A stretch of 64,000 nt of DNA, from assembly GCF_001640805.2 (NCBI RefSeq), contig NC_066852.1, positions 186,001 to 250,000 on the forward strand, given 5' to 3'. The DNA is from Lates calcarifer. Lineage: Eukaryota; Chordata; Actinopteri; Centropomidae. Under the pieces are notes generated by a model. It was not told the DNA's origin. It searched no databases and worked only from the letters and a program-made list of their open reading frames with translations. The position numbers and the translations under genes are program-made. Below, in pieces: positions 25,201-35,870 of this stretch; the stretch's first letter is position 1, and each line of letters begins with the position of its first letter.

Positions 25201-28200
25201 ATTACATTTCCCAGAATGCCCTGCACCGGCTCCGTCAGATGAACTTTAACACAGTTAACTCTACAAAACTGGATGTTATCACTTCATATATCTGTTACTT
25301 TAAGCTAATGGTTTATAATATTGATAATAATGATAATATATTCATTATTGGCATCCAGTGTGGAGGCAGCGACTGAAGATTACAATTTAAATCTTCAGAT
25401 TCTCAACAAGTGATGACACATTACTAAAGACAACCGATCTTAGGTGGTCCTCTGCTTTAATAACAGAAACTCAACTGAGCAACAATGACGACGACGACAC
25501 GCAAGATCTGACGATGGCCGTCGACGCCGGAGTCGTGGTGAGTTTTTAAAATACTAAGAGGTGTTGAAGTGATGAAGAAATTGGCCATGGTAATTATGAC
25601 GTCTATTACCCAGTCGCTTTTTGTGGAGGGAACCAGGCTGATGCTAACTTCAGGGTTGGACTACAGAAACACATCATCCCTGCAGGACTCTTATCAGATC
25701 AGATTTTGTTTTTTGGCGGATACCTGATATTAAAGGTCTCAGATCAGGGTGACATTTTATAGAAAAACATGTTTTTAATAGGAACAGATGCAGTATAGAG
25801 GGGCCTTTGAAATGAGACATAAAGCATGTTCTCAGTCGAAGTTAAATCATCGTTCACTAATGATGAATCAGTAGTTAAAATGATATTAACTGCGCCGTCA
25901 TCAGCTCTAAATAAACTCATAAATATTTCTTCATTCTTTGTTATTACGATGGTGATTTACAGTCTGACAGTGGAGATAAAGTACCAGACACAAACATACA
26001 AAGTTAGTTTAGATTTTAATCAATAACTACACCTATTGATCGCACCTCGTAAAATGAAGCTACAGTAAAGATCACAATTTCCTCCTCAGTTATAAAAATA
26101 TCTACTGTTTGGATTTCAGTTGCTCACGCTGCCTCGATTTCTCCACAGCCCCGAATTGAAAGTCCAGACCTCCCCGAGGTCGAGATGATTCTCCGAGACG
26201 ATTCTCCAGCCGGGGCCAAGCCGCCACATCAGGAGCAGCAGGAGCAGGAGGAGGAGATGGAGGTGGACGGTGAGGTGGTAAACACCTCCTCTACGTGTGA
26301 AAGAGCATATCAGCAGAAAACATGTCTGAAAACTGAATCTGTGTTTTCAGCTCCGGTGGATGGAAAGACGGAGGGAAACGTCCCCGTCAGCGGCGACGAC
26401 ATGAGAGCAGAGGAGGCAGCGGAGGACGGGGAGGACCCAGACGTGGAGGAGATAAAGGACGGAGGGCTGAAGAGGTCAACATCTCCGGAGCTGGAACTCC
26501 CGGCCTCCGTCAGAGTTCCTCAGAGTCCTGAAGCTAAGGTGGACTGTCCCATCTGTCAGGGATCGTTCCCCGTGACGAAGATCGAGCTGCACGCCGCGTA
26601 CTGCGATGGAGAGGTGGCCGTCGTGGATGAGAGGAGGCCCGACTGTTTCCAAGGTCAGAGAAACTTTGTCTTTAACTTTTCCCCTAATTTAAACAGAAAT
26701 ATTTTTGCTGCTCACAACGTGTCCTCTGTCCTTGGCTGCCATTTTCACAAGTTTGAGAATATCTTTGGTGGTCCCTCCCTTTCTGCTACGGAGCCAAGAT
26801 GGCGACTGCCAAGTGTGAGGAGCGTCCATCCTTTCACACTTGACTTTTTGACCTTCCACTACCTCCCAAATTGTGCCCAACACTTGTCTAACGTATTTAT
26901 TTGTTATTTTCTTTGAGCATAAAAAAAACGTTAAGTAAAAGCTGTCAGTTTGTGTATCTGATGTTTCATATCGTCTTCATGTCGTCGTTATGTGTTTGTC
27001 TTGCTTCATCAATAATAAATAAAAACAGAGAAGAAGAGGACGATGCTGCACCAGCAACAACCGACAAAACTCACCTGTTGCTCATTGTGTTTTGTTTAGT
27101 TTTAGCTGCTAAACAGCTCGGCTCAACCTCTTTGGTTAAATGGACTCGTAGCGCCACCTGCTGCAGAGAGGTTGTATTTATTTCTGAAGCCTGAAATATT
27201 AGAAACTTCTGGAGGAAATCATCTTCATAAATACACCCAGAACAGACAGTAATAACCGGACCATCGCAGGCATAATTACAAGATAAAGTTTTCATGATTC
27301 TTCTTCCTGTTCTTCTGCTGAACTTCTTCATTTTTCAGCCACGTTGTGTCTTGATATTTTCTCTTGTTGCTAGGCTGTTTCCACATGTTGATCTGTGGTG
27401 ATGTTGAGAAACACGACTGATGTTTCATCACCAAACATTCGGTGACGTGACTTCAGTCATGCTCCACTGCAGCGCAGGATGAAACTTGATGAAAATATCT
27501 TTAAAAGCCACATTTTTACCTTATCGGACGTCATGACCCCGTCCTCTCCACTTCACAGTGTCTCTGAAGCCTCGTAGGAAGAGAACGAGGAGATTAGAGT
27601 TTACAGAAGAGACAAACGGGTCATCTAACTCTGGCAAGTAAGTAGGTACAACCTGTCATGTTCACCTGGGACAGCTATCAAACTGTTTTCTCTAATTTCG
27701 GCCTCGTTTTCCACAGGAACCAGGAGAAGTGTTACATCTGTCAGAAAGCAGTTCCTTTAAGAGACTACAGCCGACACACCGAGCTCTGCATCCAACGCCA
27801 GGCGTCAAAGACCGAAGCGGTAAGACTCGTTGACTCTCACTGATTAACAACATGACAACAGGTAGAAAACCCTTCGTTAATGGCGCATAATAACTTCTTG
27901 TTCATGATATTTCTGACCTTACAGAAAGGAAACTTGCTGTCAGCTCTGGACCAAACGGAAAACAGGGATTCAGGTAAGTCTGAACATCAACAAACCTTTT
28001 CATGGACCGAGGAACTTCACCTGCATTCACCTGAGTTTGCAGGGCAGATGATAAATTAGGCCAAATCTCATCTCGTCCGAGGGTTAGAGAAGTTAGAGGA
28101 ATGAGAAGAAAATCTTTTTTTATGTCGCTGGAAGTAAAATACCTTTTAAAAAGTAAGGGATTTGAACACAGAATGACTGATGGATTCATTATGTCAGACA

Positions 28201-29260
28201 GACTGATAGTGAAAATAGTTGTTAGTTGCAGCCCTACGTCTGTGCCAAGCCAAGTTAGCTAGTTAGAGTTTTTATCGCACCAAAGCCGTTCCAAGATAAC
28301 GGGGCCTGATCTGCCTCGATTAAAGAGTCCTGATCCTGATCTTTGATTTTCTGGTTTACAGGTAAGACTTTCCCCTCCTGACACGATGAGAGCAAGATCA
28401 ACATCTAGACATGTTTTCACAACGTTCAGAATGAATAAAAAACTCTCATTTTTTATTATTATTATTTTACTGACGTGTTGTTGCGTTCACAGAGGCCGGG
28501 CCGTCCGGATCTAAACTCCAGCCGAGGTAAGATGACTTACAAACATGATCCCTCACAGTTTTAAGGCCTCACTGTACCACATAAAACCTGTGTCAGTGAT
28601 AAAATACTGTCTCTAAGTTTTTGCTATCACTACATAGCTAACATTAGCATTAGCAGCTGTTCACTTACCAGTCTAGAAGAAACGTTGCACTCTGAACATC
28701 AAACTTAATCCTTTACTCGCCAAAGGTTGTCTCCAGCGGTAGAAAACAACACCAGTGTTTTGCCTCCGGTTTTGTCACTTCTTTTCTTCTATTGAAGTTA
28801 GCATGCTAACCAGCTAGCCCTAGCCCCAGCCCGACCGGCCTGTCTCATTACTTTCCGATACCAAGTACCAAGTACCCTGGTCCTTCACATATAATAGTCA
28901 GGACAGCAATTTTACCGTCAGACCCCTAACATCTCTGTAACCCTTTCAACATCTTGTTCTAACACTAATAAATTTAATAAAATAAAGGTGTGTGGAAGGT
29001 AACAGGAAGCTGTATTTTATCATTATTATCGATTAATTTGACTGTTATTTTTTCTGCCAACTGCTTCTAGAGAGGTCATTGATCTGCGAGATGATGATGA
29101 TGATGATGAGGAGGAGGGTGAAGAGGAGGGTGGTGTTTCAGGATTGAGGGTCAGCAACTCTCCCATCAGGTCCTTCACTCCGATCTCAGAGGCCACCGGC
29201 TGCCTTATTGACTTCAAAAAACAGCAGCGAGCCAAGAAGCCGAGCCAAAGACGAAGATGA
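16282..29260 (+). CDS. uimc1: RAP80, BRCA1-A complex ubiquitin-binding subunit
   Basis: RAP80 reads K63-ubiquitin chains at DNA breaks and brings the BRCA1-A complex. Twenty coding exons join in phase: 16282-16407, 16656-16740, 16891-17009, 17746-17905, 18000-18151, 18622-19308, 22752-22809, 22883-22995, 23088-23200, 23282-23513, 23606-23710, 24418-24473, 24862-25034, 25467-25537, 26149-26653, 27559-27637, 27717-27819, 27925-27973, 28493-28526 and 29071-29260. The total is 3,210 nt (1,069 residues); human is 719. Landmarks: tandem UIMs ([15 protein letters not shown], then [12 protein letters not shown], about 74-112); Abraxas-interacting region ([12 protein letters not shown], about 594-650); zinc-finger-like CPIC...H...C (from ~883) and CYIC...H...C (from ~950); conserved end [21 protein letters not shown] donor at 17037 would add nine codons. 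No SUMO-interacting motif is seen at the N-terminus; [18 protein letters not shown] lies near residue 1009. Residues 229-509 carry seven S-P-x-F motifs. Confidence 0.93.
17427..17590. repeat. Dispersed repeat, copy 2, in a uimc1 intron
   Basis: Shares the order and spacing of motifs with 3165-3320 (CAACGCCT, TTTGG, TCAGAGGTCAAAGGTCAA, CACTGTGACCTCAC). It lies between uimc1 coding exons 3 and 4. Confidence 0.5.
18721..19239 (+). repeat. Two-unit internal repeat inside a uimc1 exon (~267 nt period)
   Basis: Residues starting [14 protein letters not shown]...[12 protein letters not shown] recur 89 residues later as [14 protein letters not shown]...[12 protein letters not shown]. Each unit ends with a SPVFGR motif (residues 318 and 410). 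The DNA is alignable across the units but clearly diverged, so the duplication is old. Confidence 0.7.
19965..21344 (-). CDS. TRIM-family E3 ubiquitin ligase (RING, B-box, coiled coil, PRY-SPRY), single exon
   Basis: A 459-residue uninterrupted reading frame on the minus strand, nested in the uimc1 intron 19309-22751. The N-terminal C3HC4 RING has [24 protein letters not shown] and CPVCKRR (about residues 10-53). A B-box 2 follows ([20 protein letters not shown], about 84-125). A long charged coiled coil spans about 130-255 and a PRY-SPRY domain about 285-459. The layout and motif wording fit the fish TRIM35 / zinc-binding protein A33-like group, so ubiquitin ligase activity with a possible antiviral or signalling role is inferred. 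ATG at 21344 gives the standard MASRLKEEL start. The protein is full length with all RING and B-box cysteines and histidines that can be judged. Being intronless, it may have arisen by retroposition, or belong to the single-exon TRIM class. Confidence 0.9.
   Translation of the reverse strand: MASRLKEELCCPVCHDIFKDPVILSCSHSFCKDCLQSWWREEKTHECPVCKRRSSMEIPPPNFELKNQCESFLQERDQRSSEALCSLHSEKLKLFCLDHQQPVCVVCRDSENHNKHSFRPIDEAARQHKKELQETLEPLKKKLKDFERVKVKFDQTAGHIKVQARHTERQIKEQFKKLHQFLEEEEEARMAALREEEEQKSQMMKEKMEALSREIAALSHTVRATEDELRAEDVSFLNNYKAAVERVQQRPLLEDHQLLSGALIDQAKHLGNLTFNIWNKMKDMVSYSPVVLDPNTAGPGLILSEDLTSLRRGEKQQLPDNPERFDSNWSVLGSEGFNSGTHSWDVEVGDNTDWRLGVLAESVQRKGVIWSGIWKIRFCGGKYSAVSPSAPSIILPVKRKFQRIRVNLDWDGGKLSFSDPDTDTHIHSFTHTFTEKLFPYVDTSSPLKISPLRPSFTLR
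21401..21415 (-). promoter_or_regulatory. IRF/PRDI-like element upstream of the TRIM gene
   Basis: Read on the minus strand, the site is CAAAGTGAAAGTAAA, which contains AAGTGAAAGT, the PRDI/IRF core. It is ~57-71 bp upstream of the TRIM start codon. This suggests interferon-factor control, but it is a single short motif. Confidence 0.35.
21855..22095 (-). pseudogene. Remnant of a second TRIM gene: 5' flank plus first codons
   Basis: The segment repeats the 5' flank of the intact TRIM gene (21330-21665) in the same orientation: the block CACAGCAGGCAGACAGGAAA, then CTCCCTGAGAG, then GAGTCAGGCTGAGGG. On the minus strand it keeps ATGGCTTCCAGATTA (MASRL) before diverging. The rest of the coding region is absent, so a tandem TRIM duplicate was probably deleted. 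The IRF-like site of the intact copy is not kept. Confidence 0.7.
23822..23861. repeat. AT-rich (TA)n-like simple repeat
   Basis: A short imperfect TA/TATC run in a uimc1 intron. Confidence 0.7.
26710..26830. repeat. Dispersed repeat, copy in the intron after uimc1 exon 16
   Basis: Shares CAAGTTTGAGAA, GGTCCCTCCCT and GCCAAGATGGCGAC, in the same order, with 30190-30290. It is an interspersed repeat of unknown family. Confidence 0.55.
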
Positions 29261-30818
29261 GGACGAGGACGACCTCTTGAAAAGCGGTGGTACTGACCGA
29301 AAATACTGGAAACCAGAGCCTTAACTAAAAGACCTAAAGAGTCAACAGGTTACAGGCAACTACACTTTGTTCCTGATGTCAAACTCTGGATATTTATGCA
29401 GGTGAATGTGTGAACTCTCACATCTGAAACCCGATGACGACTCTTTTCTGTGCCACTAAACGTTTTGTATATTTACGTTTGTTTGTGTTGAAGATGTTTC
29501 AGACTACCTCTCCTTGTATCGAAACATTTCCTCTTTGTTATTGTAGCATTCCTTTAAAGTCTTTGAGTTTATAGCTCGTTAAGTTCAGACGTAACTTTAC
29601 TGCCCCATCAGCACCGAAAATGAGAAGTGAAGCTAGCTGTTAGCAGCCATGCTAGCTTGTGGGGATGAGACCACTTTGGTCTTAGGTATCTCAACAACTA
29701 TTGGACAGATTACTGTGATATTTTTTATATACTCTTATGGCCCCCAGAGGATGAACCCTACTAACTTTGGTAAACCGCTGACTTAAACTGCCTCTTGCGT
29801 CCCCTGCAGCTCAAAATACCTAAAACTAAATGACCAAATTCATCCTCATCCTGCACTTCAGTGTAAACACAATACGCCGAATATAAGCCTGATGCTAATA
29901 ATATGCTCATTTGTCGGTATGCTAGCGTTAAAATGTGACACTAGGATGTTGCACAAACATCCTAAATCTATAAATTTACAGTGCTAATTGTATAAATGTT
30001 CACATGCTGAATTTTTTGCAAATTTTGTTTTCGTTAAAACGCCCACAACTTTTGATTTTGATGTGCGCATCAGAAATAACACGCACAAACAGGTGACTGC
30101 GATGGTCACACACCAAAATATCCATCGACTGCTTTGCTAACTTGACTTAAAAATGAACAGTTTACTTTCTTGTATGTTCCCCCCACTGCCGACAAGTCCT
30201 CCCTCCTCGGCCACTATTTTTGCAAGTTTGAGAACACGTTCATGGTCCCTCCCTCCCCTTCCACATTGTAGCCAAGATGGCGACCGTCGAGGGCGAGAAG
30301 ATCGCTTACATACGTTAATTCTCCAGAAAAAGTGTTAGTGTGTTTGAGGAAAAAATAGCAGACAACAAGCACTTGAAATATTTATTAGAGCTGCAGCTGC
30401 TTATGCTGATTATTTTTGGCTGAACTGCAACAAAAAATGTCCATGACTGATTGAGTGAGTGATCAGGTTTCACCATTGGTCGACCGGCTGTTCGGACTCT
30501 TCCCACTGGCCGTCACTTTGTCAAAATGATTTTGTGTGAACAGTTTCTTTTGCATCATCAGGGCGCGAGTCAAGTCGCATTTTGACAGAAACAGTTTTAA
30601 AGTATATTGATGTCATGAACAAAATTACCCCCAATGAGTAAAGGCCTTAAAGCTGTATTACGGCCAGTTCGTTGTTTTTAGCCGCGTTTCATTTTCGTTT
30701 CCAGCTTCATGACTCGATCGGAGAAAGTGGAAAAAAAAGCTCAGAATGTAAAATCTGGTGAGAATCAGATCCTCTGTTTGAAACTCTGAAGAAAGCTTTT
30801 GTGCTTTTTCTTGTTTCC
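29261..30818. other. uimc1 3' UTR and intergenic DNA
   Basis: The uimc1 3' UTR starts here; no clear polyadenylation signal could be chosen. The stretch also holds old repeats: one near 29740-29800 containing AGAGGATGAACCCTACTAAC, which reappears inverted near 34170-34360, and the GCCAAGATGGCGACC repeat at 30190-30290. No gene was recognised. Confidence 0.55.
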
Positions 30819-31611
30819 TGGCAAATGTTCACATTTCTTAGCACATAAACGGGAGTCAGAGCCTTTTCTCAATCCTCCTCCAGCCTGTACAGCACGTCTT
30901 CAGGCTGAGTTTCCTCTTTAGACTTCCTGGATCACTGTGTTTAGAGGGAGTTTGCATCTGTCACTGTCCTGATTAATCATTTTGTTCTTGACTTGTTTTC
31001 TTTGTGGACCATTTTTATCACTTTCAGACCAAAACGCAGCAGGAAAATATCTCATTCTGCAGAGATACAGTTTACTGCTTTCTCCCCACTTGGCCTTGAT
31101 ACTGTATCAGCACTTTAGACTGAGAGTTTGTTTTGAATTAGCAGAAGTAAAGTCACTGTAATACACTGAAAAAACCAGCGTCCTTTAAGTCTTTCGACCT
31201 TGAGATGAAATGCTTGCATAACGCCACAGACAATCTGCATCGCTGCGTCAGACTGCTGTTGTTACATGTTAGTTTTCAAACGGCCAGCCTAAGGTTTGTG
31301 TTTCCTGTGAGGCTTTGAAGCAATGTGGCGATGTGAAGACTGTTGGTTTTGTAAGACTCGTAATGTCACAATGTCATGTTGCACCAAACTTCTGGACAGA
31401 ATAAGTCGGGTTCAAGTGGATCATGACCTTCTTTAAAAAAGCTGTGTAGTGAAGTGTGAAGTAGGAACTGGTCCTGGCCTTTATTTACCTCAGTGACGGA
31501 GAGAAAACCAGGGACAGTCTGAGAGTTTCTGTTCTCATTCAATCTGAAATCAAATTATTGATCCTGCATTAAAGTGCCAAGTCTCAGCTTTTGCATCCAG
31601 TGGGAGATAAA

Positions 31612-32186
31612 CACCGATCAGCTGCAGCATTAAAACCACCGACAGTACAAAGTTCTGCTGGGAAACCTCGGGTCCTTCCTTCATCTGGATGTGACTTTGA
31701 CTCATACCAACACCTAGACACGGATGAAGACTACAGGGGCCCCTCACCACACCACAAAACCTGCTCAGAAATGTTTCCAGGAATAAAACAAAGAGACCAA
31801 GGTGTCAACCAGTCTGAAACTCAGCTGTTGAAGCTGCAGCTGTGCAGATGCAGAAGGAGTTCATTTTCATATTTACACTCAGAATGATCAGAAGTCCTGA
31901 AAAGCTACAAAAACCACCTCATTAGCTCGTTTCCTCACTTTTCTTTCTCTTATTTTGTATGAGAACAAACTCATGTTGGAGGTGGTGACAGAAGAAACAT
32001 AGAAAAAGGTGTTGACCTGGCCTCCAAACTCCCCAGATCCCAATCTGATCCAGCATCTGAGGATGATCGGGAACAAGCCAGATCCATGGATCTGCTGCTA
32101 ATGTCCCAGACACCACAGGACACCTCCAGAGGTCCTGTCCCTGCCCCGATGGGTCAGAGCTGTGGTTTTAATGTGGCTGATCACAT
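31612..32186. mobile_element. Tc1-like DNA transposon remnant with terminal inverted repeats
   Basis: The left end (CACCGATCAGCTGCAGCATT then AAAACCACCGACAG) is matched in inverse by the right end (GGTTTTAATGTGGCTGATCA). Internal phrases such as TTGACCTGGCCTCCAAACTC and CCCCAGATCCCAATCTGATC are those of fish Tc1-type transposons as remembered. The transposase frame is destroyed and the element is only ~575 bp, so it is a dead remnant. Confidence 0.7.
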
Positions 32187-32822
32187 CAGATCTTCCTCAC
32201 ATCAACACATGAAACAGAAATGACAGAAATGTTTGGTTTCCGTCATTTGACCTTTGACTGGAGCTCCTCTTGTTGTGCCTTCTTGGTTTAACAGAACAGT
32301 GGAGGGAATCCTGCATTAATTTTCTTTTGTAGATTTAGCGTTAAATTCAGGTGGAAACTGTTGAAGATGCAGGTCCAGGTCAAAATAATTCATATATTAA
32401 CTATATTACAAAGATAACTGTAATAACTGTGGTCTGACAAACGTGATATAAAATGTCAGTAACTGTTCTTCTTATTGTGTTATTATTGTGATAAAGGTTT
32501 TAAATTGAACCTGTTGTTCGCTGCAGAGTGGATCAAAATATGTGGCCATAGTTTTATTTATTCATTTTAAGTAACATCATGCTCTAAATGATTTTTAAAT
32601 CGGCGATAATGACGCTTAATTTAAGGAGATAGGAGGCTGGAACCATCTCCTCCTCCTCCTGAAAATATCACCTGCGGTCACTCATCGTCCGCTCGTTACC
32701 AGAAATCAGCTGTTTTTGGATCCGCGCGACGTGACGGCGGCTTCAGGCATCCTCAGCGCGCGTCTCCACATGTTGCGACATTAATGAAGTGGGTGTAAAC
32801 ACTGTCTTACACTGAGCTCTCA

Positions 32823-32879
32823 CTCTCTGTCTCATTCATTAAGGAAGTTAACTCAGCAGCAGCAGCGCAGGACGCAGAG
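32823..32879 (+). other. Probable noncoding exon 1 and promoter of hexokinase copy A
   Basis: A CpG-richer stretch (about 32690-32780) precedes GCAGCGCAGGACGCAGAG/GTGAGT, a consensus donor at 32880. The same block is kept at 51182-51238 in unit B. It would splice to the coding exon at 35871. The 5' limit given is approximate. Confidence 0.45.
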
Positions 32880-33171
32880 GTGAGTTACTTCACTTTTTTC
32901 TGGTTTTACTGCGGTTTTTGCGCAAAAACAGCGACTTTTTCCCGAAAGTTTCCGGTAAAACTTTTCATGCAGATGAGGCTAAAGCTTAAAAAGCTCCAAA
33001 CTGTGGATCTTAACTTGCTACTTTTATGAAAAAGAAGAAGAAAACTTTATTTTTTACATGTAAAACAGCAGCTCCTTCCTCTCCACCCTCTGCCTCCCTG
33101 TTTAAAGGACCCCAGAGTGGCCCCTGAGCCCCAGCTTTGAAACCCCAGCTGCTGTATATTGATGGCTGCCT

Positions 33172-33193
33172 CACACACACACACACACACACA
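33172..33193. repeat. (CA)n microsatellite
   Basis: A short CA run whose counterpart in unit B (51430-51467) is longer. Confidence 0.9.
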
Positions 33194-34164
33194 GAGGAAT
33201 GACGTTGACTTGTCGGATGTTTGAACATCTCAGGATCTTTTGTCAGACTGGTCTGGTGTGTTTTCTGTTGCCCTCAGGCTCAGATCAGGAGCCTGACGTG
33301 CTCTTCTTCTTCTTCTTTATTTAAATAAACGGGTCAGGTGTGTCAGGAAAAGCCTCAGCTGCTGCTCCTCAGGTGACAGGTGAGCTCTTAAAGACACTTC
33401 TAAAAACTTAGAGTCACATCTTAGAGGGAAAAAATAGGAAAAAAAACGAGCTGAAATGAGCCAAAGTCAGAAATATTTTACCTCCTGTTCAGGTGAGTCT
33501 CTGACGGGGCGTGGCTGAAATACAACCTGTGCGTAACTGACTGCATCCAGGTGTAAGAGGAGTGAGAGTTACTGTTTTATTTTTTCATATCTGTAATTTG
33601 ATCTTAAAAGGATACTCCACCCAAAAAGTTCATCCTGAGTGTAGTCAGCTTCACCTGACGTCACAGAGATTCAGAGCTTTTTATTAATATATATCACCAC
33701 CAGACTCCATTCACAAAAACAAGACCGGGAGCTAATCAGATCATTTGAACCCAACAGTACTGCCTCTGGGTCTGAGACCTCTGCAGTACTTTTCAGTAAA
33801 TCATGAAAAGTGAAACTCCTGACTTCAGTATAGAGGATGTTTTTCTAAGACTGACGTCGCCTGACACGAGTCCTCATGACAGAAGCTTCCTCTTAGTGAT
33901 AAAGTTACTGGATAAAGTGCATTTAACGCTGCAACGTCACATGATCATTCAGGATTAGAGTTTATTTGCAGCTCTGAAATCCTGAACCTTGCATTCAAAA
34001 GCCAACGACTTATTAGAAAAGTCATTTTTCCAGGTAGTACTGTTGCACATGAATGCACCGTCTCAGCTGACTTCCCAAAACATCTGAGGGAAAGACTTAA
34101 ATTTACAAATACAAAGAAATCTGTTCAGGTTGTTGCAACAGTGTAATTTCCACTGGAAAGGTCA

Positions 34165-34385
34165 AAGGATCACCAGTAGGATTCATCTTCTGGGAACCAT
34201 GAACGTCTTCCCAAGTCTATGCCAGTCCATTGGATAGTAGCTGAGATATTTCTCAGGGGATGACGAGTGAAAAGTTTAACCTGCTGCTGGCGCTAGAGAT
34301 AAGTTGAGTGGGTCACCAAAGTTAGAGGGATTCATCCTCTGGGGACCATGAATGTCTGTACAAGATCTCATAGCAATTTGTTAAA
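34165..34385. repeat. Two tandem copies of a dispersed repeat
   Basis: The phrases GGATTCATCTTCTGGGAACC / ATGAACGTCT and GGATTCATCCTCTGGGGACC / ATGAATGTCT occur ~150 bp apart, showing two related units. The 29740-29800 segment is an inverted relative. The whole block is missing from unit B. Confidence 0.55.
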
Positions 34386-35870
34386 TTGTTGTTGAGATTT
34401 TTCAGTTTGAATCGAGTGTTAAACCCTCCAGCATTGCTATCTGTTAACATGACAAATAGTCTTACAGATGACATAACCTTTGTTAGCCTGTTAAAGGTCA
34501 AGCTCCTCAGGCTCAGGAGTATTTTTCAACACCCAAAAAACAAATTCGATTTGAATAAATGCTTGATTCAAGGTTAATGTTGATAAAAGGTTAGTCTGCA
34601 CACAGCTGGTGAAGCATATCAAATATTTGAGCATCGTACTAGACCACAATAATGGAGCAGAAGCATCTATAAAGAGTCATCAGACTGCCCTTCCTCTGGA
34701 ACTTGACCTCTTTATTGCTGTGAATATCACATCTTGATACAGTTTTACAGGTTTATTGAAAGTATTATAGTGTAGTGTTGGATTACCAGAGGGATATTTT
34801 AAAAGAGGAAGGTAAATGTGGCTGGAAAGTTCATCAAACACCAGACGTGGTGTTTTCTTTAACAGAGGTGTGTTGTAATGTAGTTTTGTTTTATTGTTTG
34901 CAGCCAAAAGTGAAATATACAGAGTTCCCATTGTGTGTTTGCTCACATGGTAGAAAAATAAAACCTTTCAAGACTTTAGAGGCTTCAGTACAACAACATA
35001 TTAGGGGCCGTTGTGGGTAAAAAATAAATAAATAAGGAGGAGAGAGGTTCTGTTTTTCATTAATTTCTGGAATTAATGTTGTGAATTTATGAAGAAAAAA
35101 CTTTGTGACTATAAAGTCATGAACTTGTAAAGAAAAAAACTCAGAGAATATCTTGTTTTTTGGGGGTAAATTTACGGCTTTAATCTCAGAGAATATCTGA
35201 TATTTATGTCATGAGTTAATTAGCATGCAGCTACATTTTGTGTTTAGTGCCCAACAAAGAGTCAATCTAATGGTAAGTTAGGCTAGTTAGCATTAGCATG
35301 ATTAGCTTAACTGGTGTTATATTTTGCTCCATTATGACTGGATTTAGCTGCTGCTTTATTTATGTGGTACAACAGACTTTGTTACTAAGGCATTAAAAAT
35401 TATTTTTAGCCACAGTCATAAAGTCTGTAAATTAGCTTAAGCTAAAGCTAACTCTGACCCTTCTTTAGCTAACCTTAATGACCCAGACTACAGTTACTGC
35501 ACTTTGGTTTTTATGTATCTTGGAAATTTTATGTACAGCACAATAATTTTAATACAGTAAAACCGAATCATGATAGATTAGTCTTTTTTTCAGCAAATAT
35601 GCTGCATATTTCAGAACTAATTAGCTATTGTTAGCACACTAACATGCTAACCTATCAAGTTAAATGTGATAAAAATGTTAGCATGTTGATGTTAGCATTT
35701 AGCTACAGCTACAATACACCACAATTTTTTGACCAAATAACTGGAAAACTAATGAAATTTCCATTAATTTGAGTTGTTTTATGTTAAATTAAGTATCAGC
35801 AGAGTCAATGGGAGGAATGGTCACTACCAAATTAACCCTGTGAATTAACCCTTTTAACCTCCTCCTCTAG

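Noticed and set aside
31550..31750. A 66-codon minus-strand frame (MVRGPCSLHP...) conserved in three copies (also 47490-47735 and 50149-50349)
   Set aside because: It overlaps the left end of the Tc1-like remnant. The conservation simply reflects the segmental duplication, and there is no protein similarity or initiation context.
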